DNA of 38,755 nucleotides, from positions 1 through 38,755 of the forward strand of contig CAIKYO010000053.1 in the NCBI GenBank assembly GCA_903831655.1. The letters run 5' to 3'. The notes under the pieces were generated by a model, which was not told the origin of the DNA, did not search any database, and was given only the letters and a program-made list of their open reading frames with translations. The translations under genes were made by a program, and so were the position numbers. Positions 8,779 through 17,085 of the stretch are shown one piece after another; within the stretch, counting starts at the first letter, position 1; the number at the start of each line of letters is the position of its first letter. The stretch is from an uncultured Burkholderiales bacterium. Its GTDB lineage: Bacteria > Pseudomonadota > Gammaproteobacteria > Burkholderiales > Burkholderiaceae_C.

Positions 8779-9603
8779 TCAGGTGGTCAAGGGGGTATTG
8801 GAGCGAATGGCACCAATGTGACCCCTGAGCTCATGAACAATGTCAGCGAATTCGGGCGTATAGGTGAGTTCCAAATCTCTGGGTCTGGGCAACTCAATTT
8901 CCCGCCTGACGATGAAACGTCCTGGGCTCTTGGACATCACGTATACGGTATCAGCTAAAAACACGGACTCTCTTAAGTCGTGGGTGACCAAAATCACGTT
9001 AAAACGTTGTTCGGTCCACAAGTCCCTCAAAATGCACCACAACTCCTCTCGGGTGAATGCATCCAAAGCTCCAAAGGGCTCGTCTAACAAAAGCATTTTG
9101 GGCTCGTGAATCAGGGCTCTACAAATGCTGGCCCTTTGTTGCATGCCGCCCGAGAGTTGCCAAGGGTACTTTCTCTCGTAGCCTGCCAAGCCCACGCGCT
9201 TTAAGAGTTCACAGGCACGGTGCTCGTATTCTGCTTTTTTCTCTTTGAATTGCTCTCTGTAGGGCTCGACAATCTCAAGGGGCAAGAGCACATTGTCAAG
9301 GGTGGTTCTCCAAGGCAAAAGGGAAGGCGCTTGAAAGGCCATGCCTGAGATCTTCAGAGGTCCAGTGACCTCCTTGCCCTCCACCTTGATCACACCTTTT
9401 GAGGGACGTCTAAGGCCCGTGGTGAGTTTCATGAAAGTGGATTTTCCGCAACCCGAAGGTCCCACCAAGGCGATGAACTCGCCAGATTTGACCTCCAAAT
9501 TGATGGCCTCAACGGCAAACTGTTGCTGGGCCAGCAGTTCTTCGTTGTAGGCCAGCCATACGTCCTGGAACGATACGAAGCTATCCTGAGGGGATGAGCT
9601 CAT
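8779..9603 (-). CDS. ABC transporter ATP-binding protein (SsuB/TauB-type)
   Basis: Walker A 'GPSGCGKST', signature 'LSGGMQQR', Walker B 'MLLLDEPFGALD'; start ATG at 9603 overlaps the SBP stop (ATGA). Confidence 0.93.
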   Translation of the reverse strand: MSSSPQDSFVSFQDVWLAYNEELLAQQQFAVEAINLEVKSGEFIALVGPSGCGKSTFMKLTTGLRRPSKGVIKVEGKEVTGPLKISGMAFQAPSLLPWRTTLDNVLLPLEIVEPYREQFKEKKAEYEHRACELLKRVGLAGYERKYPWQLSGGMQQRASICRALIHEPKMLLLDEPFGALDAFTREELWCILRDLWTEQRFNVILVTHDLRESVFLADTVYVMSKSPGRFIVRREIELPRPRDLELTYTPEFADIVHELRGHIGAIRSNTPLTT

Positions 9604-10634
9604 TTGAGTTTGGGTAAAACGTTGAGTTCTTTGGCGCTTGGGAGGTACGCAGGTGTCCAAACGGCATCAGGGTTGACACGGGTTTTGGTCGCAAAGGCGT
9701 CAGACACTTGGCTGGCCATCAGGCTCAAACGAGGCATGTTGACTTGGCCAAACCCCTCAGCGTGTGCGTCAGGTGAGTTGATCACGGTGTTCAGTGCCAA
9801 CTGCAAACGGCGAACTTCAAGGGGAACATTGATGATGCCATCACGTGCTTTGACGGTTTCAATGGCTTTTTCTTGGTTTGCAAAAATGTCTTTCATACCC
9901 AGGGCAAAGGCTCTGAGAAAAGCCTTGGCAGCAGCGGGATTTTCTTTCAAGAACTTGGGTGACGCGATGATGGCGTTGCCGTAGAGTTTCACGCCATAGT
10001 CGGGGTACTGGAGCACCACAACGTCGTCGGCTTTGACGCCACGCGCTTCAATGTTCAAGAGTGAGGTGAATGTGAATCCAGTGATCGCATCCAAGTCGCC
10101 TTTGACCAACATGGTCTCACGCAATGTGGGATCCATGGCCGTCCAAGTCACGTCGGTGATGTTATTGGCTTTGGCAAACAGGGGGAAGGCTCTGCGGCCA
10201 GCATCAAAGACTGGCGCTCCGAGTTTTTTGCCGATGAGGTCAGAAGGTTTTTTGATGCCAGACTTTTTAAGCGCCATGACCGATGCAGGCGTGTTGTTGT
10301 AGACCATCATGATGGCCACTGGTTTGTTGGGGGCGTCGGGATTGTTGGCGTGGAACTCCATGAGTGAGGCCAAGTCAGCAAAACCCATGTCGTAAGAGCC
10401 AGAAGCCACGCGGGTCACGGTTCCGCCTGAGCCGTTTCCGGTGTCCACGGTCACGTCCAACTTCTCGCTCTTGAAGTAGCCCTTTGATTCAGGAACTAAA
10501 AACAAGGCTGCAGGGCCTTCAAATCTCCAGTCGAGTTGGAATTTAACGGGTGTGTTTTGAGCCATTGATGCCGCACCGGTCATCGTGAGGGCAAGTGCCA
10601 AGGTGGCTCTTAGTTTTGAAAAATGCAATTTCAT
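9600..10634 (-). CDS. NMT1/THI5-like ABC transporter substrate-binding protein
   Basis: 'VKFQLDWRFEGPAALFLVPESKGYFKSEKLDVTVDTGNGSGGTVTRVASGSYDMGFADLASL'; signal peptide; ATG at 10634 with GGAG upstream. Confidence 0.9.
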   Translation of the reverse strand: MKLHFSKLRATLALALTMTGAASMAQNTPVKFQLDWRFEGPAALFLVPESKGYFKSEKLDVTVDTGNGSGGTVTRVASGSYDMGFADLASLMEFHANNPDAPNKPVAIMMVYNNTPASVMALKKSGIKKPSDLIGKKLGAPVFDAGRRAFPLFAKANNITDVTWTAMDPTLRETMLVKGDLDAITGFTFTSLLNIEARGVKADDVVVLQYPDYGVKLYGNAIIASPKFLKENPAAAKAFLRAFALGMKDIFANQEKAIETVKARDGIINVPLEVRRLQLALNTVINSPDAHAEGFGQVNMPRLSLMASQVSDAFATKTRVNPDAVWTPAYLPSAKELNVLPKLK

Positions 10635-10667
10635 GACTGACTCCAAAGTTTTTTAATTAAACATCTC

Positions 10668-10684
10668 AAGCAATTTCGGTGCCC
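10668..10684 (-). promoter_or_regulatory. Sigma-54 (-24/-12) promoter before the NMT1-type ABC operon
   Basis: Minus-strand GGGCACC-GAAA-TTGCTT with exact GG-N10-GC spacing; predicted +1 about 10658, start codon 10634. Confidence 0.75.
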
Positions 10685-10801
10685 AATGGTGACGTACAAG
10701 CAAGGCTCATTGATTCAAAGTGGTGCATTGGGAAGTCCAATGCAGCTTTTGTGTCCTAGCCTTTGAACTGAAGAATCCAAAACGGTGCGTTGATTTTGGA
10801 T

Positions 10802-10818
10802 TGATCCAGTTTGGTGCC
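10802..10818. promoter_or_regulatory. NtrC-like site upstream of the sigma-54 promoter
   Basis: TGATCCA-GTT-TGGTGCC, 11/14 arm matches to remembered NtrC consensus TGCACYA-N3-TRGTGCA; about -150. Confidence 0.4.
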
Positions 10819-10874
10819 ATTTCCAGTTTAGCGCAATACTGGGGAGAGATTTTGCACTAAATTTGGAAGCTTTT

Positions 10875-12218
10875 TTAGTTTCTGAGCTTGGGGTTGCTCA
10901 TTAAGTCGTAAAGTGTTCTGGCAACCACCTGGGTTGCTTTGAGCAAATCACTGAGCAGGAGTCGTTCATCGGCCCGTTTGGCCCGAGATTCAAGGACGGT
11001 CCTTGGGCCTGCCCCATAGATCACACCGGGCACGCTTTGTTCTGCGTACAGGCGCACATCGGTGTACAGGGGTGTACCAACCGCAGGGATCGTTTCACCA
11101 AAAATGGCGTGAGCGTGTTTTTGCAGTCCTTCGATCAGGGGAGCTTGGGCCGCTTGGGGCTTCATGGACTCGGCCAAAAGCATGCGTTTGATCTCTACTT
11201 TGATGGGCTCTTGGTTGGGGTGCAACGCGTTGAAGTGCTCAATGGCTTGTTGAATGGTTGCGCGAATGGACTGCTCAACCGCACTTGAGTTTTCCTCCGG
11301 AATCATGCGTCGATCGAGTTTGAAGCTCACTCTCCCGGGCACCACATTCGTGTTGGTGCCCCCTTGAATGGTCCCCACATTGAGATAGGGGTGTTTGATA
11401 CCTGCAATCTCAGAGGAGATGGCTTTGTAATCCTCGTTCAAGGCGTACAAAGCGTTTAGAACATGTGTGGTGGCTTGAAGTGCATCAGAGCCCGATTGCG
11501 GAATGGCCGCGTGTGCCATCTTGCCTTGAAGGGTCACCTCCATTTGTAAGCAACCGTTGTGAGCGGTCACGACTTCGTAGCTAAAGCCGGCGGCTAACAT
11601 CAAGTTGGGCTTTGTGAGTTGGTGTTTGAGTAGCCATCCAGGTCCAAGTTCCCCCCCAAACTCTTCGTCATAGGTGAAGTGCAACTCGACTTGCCCCAAG
11701 GGAGGGGGAGACGAGCTTTGTCCGCTAGAAGTGGCGAGTGTCTCACTCAAATGCTTCAAGGCTCTTAGCGCAAAGGTAAATGTGGAAAAATCAGATTTGC
11801 TCACTGCACTGGCTTTGCCGTATAAGTAGCCCTCTTCGATTTGTGCGCCATAGGGGTCGTGTTCCCACCCCTCGCCAGGTGGGACGACGTCCCCATGAGC
11901 GTTCATCGCCAGTGTGATGCCCCAGGGGGATTTCAGCTGAAGTGCATCTAGGGATTGGGGACCTTGGGAGCTGAAACCTTGGCGAACAATCAAATTGGTG
12001 ATGGATTCAAGTCCTGCAGCTTTGACCACTTCATTTGGAACGGGGTGATGTTCAGCAGAAAATCCCATGTCCTTGAGCATCAAAGCCGTTTGCTCAGCAT
12101 GAGGCGCATTTTTGCCAGGAGGTGTGTCCGTGGGTATTCTCACCAAAGCTTGCAAAAATTTCACCTGTTCTTCAAAGTGATTTTGAACCCATTGGTCCAA
12201 TTGTTCGTAAGGAGTCAT
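10875..12218 (-). CDS. M20-family metallohydrolase (ArgE/DapE-like), physiological substrate unknown
   Basis: 'MNAHGDVVPPGEGWEHDPYGAQIEEGYLYGK', 'TYDEEFGGELGPGWLL', 'GKMAHAAIPQSGSDAL'; 8 nt downstream of the allantoate amidohydrolase fusion gene. Confidence 0.85.
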   Translation of the reverse strand: MTPYEQLDQWVQNHFEEQVKFLQALVRIPTDTPPGKNAPHAEQTALMLKDMGFSAEHHPVPNEVVKAAGLESITNLIVRQGFSSQGPQSLDALQLKSPWGITLAMNAHGDVVPPGEGWEHDPYGAQIEEGYLYGKASAVSKSDFSTFTFALRALKHLSETLATSSGQSSSPPPLGQVELHFTYDEEFGGELGPGWLLKHQLTKPNLMLAAGFSYEVVTAHNGCLQMEVTLQGKMAHAAIPQSGSDALQATTHVLNALYALNEDYKAISSEIAGIKHPYLNVGTIQGGTNTNVVPGRVSFKLDRRMIPEENSSAVEQSIRATIQQAIEHFNALHPNQEPIKVEIKRMLLAESMKPQAAQAPLIEGLQKHAHAIFGETIPAVGTPLYTDVRLYAEQSVPGVIYGAGPRTVLESRAKRADERLLLSDLLKATQVVARTLYDLMSNPKLRN

Positions 12219-12226
12219 GACGTGGT

Positions 12227-14038
12227 CTAAGAAAGGTTAAGGGACTGGTGTTGGGCAAGGTCTAGTGAATGAAGGCTCAAGAGGAGCGCTTCAAAGGCGA
12301 GTTGCATGTCATCCGTCGTGGTGGACTCTAGGGGGTTGTGACTGATGCCTGCATTTTGGCCTCTAACAAAGAGCATGGCTTGAGGCAAGATGTCATGAAT
12401 CTTCATGGCGTCATGACCCGCGCCGCTTGGGAGCTCTACCACCTTCAGGCCCAAGGCTTGGATTGCCTGTTTCCAATGTGTCATCAGGGCCTTGGAGCTG
12501 GGAGCCGCACTCACACTCAAGTTTTCTATTAATTCCAATTGAACACCCCTGCGTTCACAGATGAGTTCAGCTTGTCTGAGCACATCCGAGCACAGCGCAT
12601 CTCTTTGCTCATTGTTGGGTGCTCTCATATCAAGGCTTAAATTCACACGACCGGGTACCACATTGATGGAGCCATTGGGAACTTCAAAAATGCCCATGGT
12701 CGCCACACTGTCAGCATCTTGTGCAGCTCTGGCTTCCATGAAAAGCGCCAACTCGGCTGCCGCGCAAGCCGCATCCTTTCGAGTCTTCATGGGCGTGGTT
12801 CCTGAATGAGAGGCCATGCCTTTGATCGAGCCTACAAAACGCTTGGAGCCATTGATTGACGTTACAAGTCCCAGGGGGGCATTCAACGCATTGAGCACAG
12901 GGCCTTGTTCGATGTGAACTTCCAAAAAACCTATGTATTGCTTGGGATCACGCTGGATGGAGGAAATTTGAGATGGATCCAAGCCAACTTGGCGCATGGC
13001 TTGCTCCAAAGTAACACCATGTGCGTCGCTTTGTTCGAGCCACTTGGGGTTGAATTGACCTGTTAACGCGCTGGAGGCCAAAAAAGTGGCTGGAAAGCGT
13101 TGTCCTTCTTCCTCAGCAAATGCCACTACCTCAATGTTGTATCCAAGGCGAATTTGTTTCTCTTTTAAATTTTTGACTGCGGCGATGGCACAAAAAATAC
13201 CGAGCCGTCCATCGTATTTGCCACCATTTCTGACCGTATCGTAGTGCGAACCCATGAGCAATGTTTTTGCAGCATCTGCTGAATGTGGCTTGGCAAGGTA
13301 CAGGCCAACCACATTACCTACGGCGTCTTGACTCACCTGGTCAAAACCAGTCTCTCTCATCAGCGCCTCAAGGTGGGCTGCGCACTGGCGGTGGGCTGGG
13401 GTGAGATAAGTCACGGTCAAGACAGGGGGATTTGAGACCTCATCTTCGCTATATTGAGCCAATTCTTCGTGCCAGTCCCAGATCATCTCGCCAATCACTG
13501 GGGAGGTATTCATTTTTTCATTCAAACGAATTTCAGCAATGCGGTGAATGTTTCGAATGGCCTCGGCCATCTCAAAATCCCGGGGGTTGGCCAATCTCCG
13601 CTCCAGCGTTTGAATGATCTCGGTTCGCGTGAGTCCCAATCCTCTTGGACCACGAACTGCCAAAATGAAGCCAAAGCTAAATCGGGATTTGTAGGCTTGA
13701 TTCAAACGCGTCAGAGCAGCGTACTCCTCTTGTGTGCAAAAGGCCAGGCCAGCCTTTCGCTGTTCATTTTGAGAATCAAGAGTCAAAGTCGGATCAATTT
13801 GAGCTTTTCCGGTCAACTCGGGGTGCGCATTGATCAAATCCAATTTTTGCGCTTCGCTGGATCGCTCAAGCACCTCCACCAAGGCCATCTTGAAAGCGTG
13901 GATGCTGGCGAATGGCCTTTGCTGAAGTGCGGCCAACACGATCCAGTCCGAATGTTCATATAAACCTGACAAGCCCGTTGGGCCAGTAAGGAGATGTTCA
14001 GGGCTTGATCGATTGAGGTCTTCGAGTGTGAGTGACAT
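12227..14038 (-). CDS. Bifunctional OHCU decarboxylase (UraD) / allantoate amidohydrolase (AllC) fusion
   Basis: N-terminal 'NAHPELTGKAQIDPTLTLDSQNEQRKAGL...LNQAYKSRFSFGFILAVRG' (OHCU decarboxylase); C-terminal 'MGSHYDTVRNGGKYDGRLGI...EEEGQRFPATFLASSALTGQ...FLEVHIEQGPVL' (AllC/M20). Confidence 0.92.
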   Translation of the reverse strand: MSLTLEDLNRSSPEHLLTGPTGLSGLYEHSDWIVLAALQQRPFASIHAFKMALVEVLERSSEAQKLDLINAHPELTGKAQIDPTLTLDSQNEQRKAGLAFCTQEEYAALTRLNQAYKSRFSFGFILAVRGPRGLGLTRTEIIQTLERRLANPRDFEMAEAIRNIHRIAEIRLNEKMNTSPVIGEMIWDWHEELAQYSEDEVSNPPVLTVTYLTPAHRQCAAHLEALMRETGFDQVSQDAVGNVVGLYLAKPHSADAAKTLLMGSHYDTVRNGGKYDGRLGIFCAIAAVKNLKEKQIRLGYNIEVVAFAEEEGQRFPATFLASSALTGQFNPKWLEQSDAHGVTLEQAMRQVGLDPSQISSIQRDPKQYIGFLEVHIEQGPVLNALNAPLGLVTSINGSKRFVGSIKGMASHSGTTPMKTRKDAACAAAELALFMEARAAQDADSVATMGIFEVPNGSINVVPGRVNLSLDMRAPNNEQRDALCSDVLRQAELICERRGVQLELIENLSVSAAPSSKALMTHWKQAIQALGLKVVELPSGAGHDAMKIHDILPQAMLFVRGQNAGISHNPLESTTTDDMQLAFEALLLSLHSLDLAQHQSLNLS

Positions 14039-14066
14039 TGATGAGCTGTTAAGTTGAGGTGGAGGA

Positions 14067-15002
14067 TTAGGCCATCGGATGATGAGCTCTCCAATGGTTG
14101 GCAATATCGATTCTCTTGCAAACCCAAACTCGATCGAATTGGGCAATGTGGTCAAGGAATTTTTGCAGCGCAACAATGCGCCCTGGCCGACCCAAGAGCC
14201 TGCAATGCATGCCCACGCTCATCATTTTAGGGGACTCCTCACCTTCGGCATACAAGGCGTCGAAAGAGTCTCTGAGGTAGATGAAGAAGTCTTGCGCTTG
14301 AGAAAACCCTTGAGGAAGCGAAAACCTCATGTCGTTGCAATCCAATGTGTAGGGGACGATCAAATGGGGTTGGGTTTTTCCATGGGAGTCCTTGACCTGC
14401 ATCCAAAAGGGCAAATCATCTCCATAGTAGTCGCTGTCATAAGCAACCCCACCTTGGTCGAGCAAGAGTCTTCGGGTGTTGGGGCTGTCTCTGCCTGTGT
14501 ACCACCCAATCTGGTTTGATTGGGTGATCGCTTGGATGCCTTCAAGGCCAAGTCGAATGTGTTCCTTTTCCTCTTGTTCAGGCATGTTTTGATAATGCAC
14601 CCATCTGTAGGAGTGGCAAGCGATTTCGTGCCCGAGTTCCACCAAGGCGTGAGCCAGTTCGGGGTGTCGTTGCAAAGCCATGGTGACGCCAAAAACGGTC
14701 AATGGGAGTGAGCGTTTTTCAAACTCCTTCAAAATACGCCAAACTCCTACCCTGGAGCCGTATTCATAAATGCTCTCCATGCTCAAGTGGCGGTCGGGAT
14801 AAGAGGCAGGGTTGAACATCTCTGACAAAAATTGTTCACTTCCCTCGTCACCATGCAGCACCGAGTTTTCGCCACCCTCCTCATAATTGAGCACAAATTG
14901 AACAGCTATTTTGGCTCGATTGGGCCAATTTGCATGAGGAGGTTGTTTGGCGTACCCCACCAAATCTCTGGGGTAGGAGAGGGTGCTGTCGTAGGTTTTC
15001 AT
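14067..15002 (-). CDS. puuE: Allantoinase PuuE (NodB-fold)
   Basis: 'YPRDLVGYAKQPPHANWPNRAKIAVQFVLNYEEGGENSVLHGDEGSEQFLSE' and 'GHEIACHSYRWVHYQNMPEQEEKEHI'; ATG at 15002. Confidence 0.93.
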   Translation of the reverse strand: MKTYDSTLSYPRDLVGYAKQPPHANWPNRAKIAVQFVLNYEEGGENSVLHGDEGSEQFLSEMFNPASYPDRHLSMESIYEYGSRVGVWRILKEFEKRSLPLTVFGVTMALQRHPELAHALVELGHEIACHSYRWVHYQNMPEQEEKEHIRLGLEGIQAITQSNQIGWYTGRDSPNTRRLLLDQGGVAYDSDYYGDDLPFWMQVKDSHGKTQPHLIVPYTLDCNDMRFSLPQGFSQAQDFFIYLRDSFDALYAEGEESPKMMSVGMHCRLLGRPGRIVALQKFLDHIAQFDRVWVCKRIDIANHWRAHHPMA

Positions 15003-15182
15003 AGAGGAATGAAGCGTTACTTTTTTGGCAGTTAATGTGTTTTTTGGGTGATTTGTGTTCGATGTTAACTGAGAGCTTGGAGCATTAGAGCAAAAAATAA
15101 ACCTAAAATGAAGTCCATCAACTGTGCTCTTGGCTTTTTGGGTCAAGAGTTTTAAGATCAACACTCACAAGGGATCCTTTTT

Positions 15183-15533
15183 ATGGGACTTAGCACGCAC
15201 GTTTTGGATACCATGAATGGGCGCCCCGCTTCTGGCATGAAGGTTACCCTTTTTGAGTTGATCAATGGGCAATATGAGTTGCTGCAAGAGCATGTTCTCA
15301 ATGCAGACGGCAGGGTGCAAGGCGGATTGATTGACAACGACCACTTAAAGCAGGGCCAATACCGGCTCACTTTTGAGGTCGCCAGTTATTTCAAGGCTTT
15401 AGAGGTTGACCTGCCTGAGCCCAATTTTTTGAGCCTCGTTAACTTGGATTTTGGTGTTGCCAATCCGAAAGAGCATTATCATGTGCCTTTGCTGGTGAGT
15501 CCTTGGAGTTATTCCACTTACCGAGGCTCCTAA
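15183..15533 (+). CDS. uraH: 5-hydroxyisourate hydrolase (transthyretin-like)
   Basis: 'LSTHVLDTMNGRPASGMKV' N-terminus and C-terminal 'YSTYRGS' hallmark. Confidence 0.95.
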   Translation: MGLSTHVLDTMNGRPASGMKVTLFELINGQYELLQEHVLNADGRVQGGLIDNDHLKQGQYRLTFEVASYFKALEVDLPEPNFLSLVNLDFGVANPKEHYHVPLLVSPWSYSTYRGS

Positions 15534-15603
15534 TAGGTCACATGAAAATTAGTTTTTTGTCGTTGGCTTTATTTTTTTAATTGAACTTTTATTTGTACCG
15601 ATC

Positions 15604-17085
15604 ATGACCCAAGTTACCAACACTGTTCGCTTTGTTTTGGACTCTCAAATCGTAGAGGTCAAGGGCGAGCGTAGAACCACCACTGTTTTGGATTATCTGC
15701 GTGAGGAGTTGCGCAAAACAGGGACCAAAGAGGGATGTGCCGAGGGCGATTGTGGAGCCTGTGTGGTGCTGGTGGGTGAGCTGAATGCGCAAGGTACCGG
15801 CGTCGATTACGTACCCGTCAATAGCTGTATCCAGCTCCTACCTACATTAGACGGTAAAGCTTTGAAGACGGTTGAGAGTTTGACCCATGCAGATGGACGC
15901 ATGCATCCTGTCCAAGAGGCAATGGTTGCTTGCCATGGTTCTCAGTGCGGATTTTGCACGCCAGGCATCGTGATGAGCTTGGTTCACATGGTCCAAAAAA
16001 ATCAATCTCCATCACGAATTGAAATCACTGACGCATTGAGCGGAAACTTGTGTCGTTGCACCGGCTACAAGCCCATCATTGATGCCGCTCAGTTGGCTTG
16101 TCAGTCCAAAGATCGGTTGAGTTTCGATGACGCAAAGGATGTTGAATTGCTCAAAGAGATTCGTCGCTCTGAGCATCCCACCATGAGTTTGGAGGGAGAG
16201 GTGATCGTGCAACCGGTGGTCAGGACTCGCAAAGGCAATGAGTTCGTGTCCCCAGCTACCTTGATGGAAGTGGCCCACTACATGGTGGAGCACCCTCAGG
16301 CCACCTTGTTGGCTGGAAGTTCAGAGATTGGACTTCAAGTCAATAAAGAGTTCAAACGCCCAGATCACATCGTCTATTTGGGCAATGTCAAGGAATTGAG
16401 GGGCATCTCGGACACACCGACTGCTTGGCGCATTGGAGCCATGGAGTCAATTGAATCCGTTAAAGATTATTTTGCACGATCTTTGCCTGATTTCTCTGAA
16501 GTGTTGCGACGCTTTGGGTCGCCCCCAATTCGCGCCACTGCAACACTTGCCGGAAACATTGCCAATGGTTCTCCGATCGGAGACAGCATGCCTTGCTTGA
16601 TGGCTTTGTCTGCTCAATTGGTGCTCAGACATGGAAAAGAGACCAGACGTGTGAGGTTGGATGAGTTTTATGTGGGCCAGAAAAAGACGGTCCTCAAGGG
16701 GGGTGAATTCATCGAAGCCATTGAGATTCCAAAATTAAAGCCCGCTCAGCACTTCAAAGCTCACAAGGTCAGTAAGCGCTTTGAGCAAGATATATCAGCG
16801 ACTTGTGCAGCTCTTAGTTTTGAGTTGATTGAAGGTCGAATCAAAAATGCCAAATTGGCTTACAACGGTTTGGCTCCCTCTCCATGTCGAGCTCCAAAAA
16901 TTGAGAGTGTCCTAGAGGGACGCTTGGTGGGTGAGATCTCAGCTGATGAAATCGATCAAGCTATAGCAAACAGTTTCGTTGCACGTGATGGTTTGCGCGC
17001 AACTTGGAAATACCGTTCTTTGGTCGCAAGAAATTTGGTGATCAAATTCATTGACTCCGTAAAAGTAGAGGAGAGCGCAGTATGA
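15604..17085 (+). CDS. xdhA: Xanthine dehydrogenase small subunit (2Fe-2S + FAD)
   Basis: 'GCAEGDCGACVVLVG', 'CGFCTPGIVMSL', 'LSGNLCRCTGYKPI', FAD domain 'LLAGSSEIGLQVNKEF'. Confidence 0.95.
   Translation: MTQVTNTVRFVLDSQIVEVKGERRTTTVLDYLREELRKTGTKEGCAEGDCGACVVLVGELNAQGTGVDYVPVNSCIQLLPTLDGKALKTVESLTHADGRMHPVQEAMVACHGSQCGFCTPGIVMSLVHMVQKNQSPSRIEITDALSGNLCRCTGYKPIIDAAQLACQSKDRLSFDDAKDVELLKEIRRSEHPTMSLEGEVIVQPVVRTRKGNEFVSPATLMEVAHYMVEHPQATLLAGSSEIGLQVNKEFKRPDHIVYLGNVKELRGISDTPTAWRIGAMESIESVKDYFARSLPDFSEVLRRFGSPPIRATATLAGNIANGSPIGDSMPCLMALSAQLVLRHGKETRRVRLDEFYVGQKKTVLKGGEFIEAIEIPKLKPAQHFKAHKVSKRFEQDISATCAALSFELIEGRIKNAKLAYNGLAPSPCRAPKIESVLEGRLVGEISADEIDQAIANSFVARDGLRATWKYRSLVARNLVIKFIDSVKVEESAV

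Noticed and set aside
10802-10818. TGGCACCAAACTGGATC (minus strand) as a sigma-54 promoter
   Set aside because: The -12 GC is absent at the required spacing. It fits better as an NtrC-like dyad, and a correct -24/-12 site is at 10668-10684.
10647-10870. Leader riboswitch (for example NMT1/xanthine class) before the ABC operon
   Set aside because: The island and gene type fit, but I cannot match a consensus by eye, and the sigma-54 start would leave only a 24-nt leader. A covariance-model scan would be needed.
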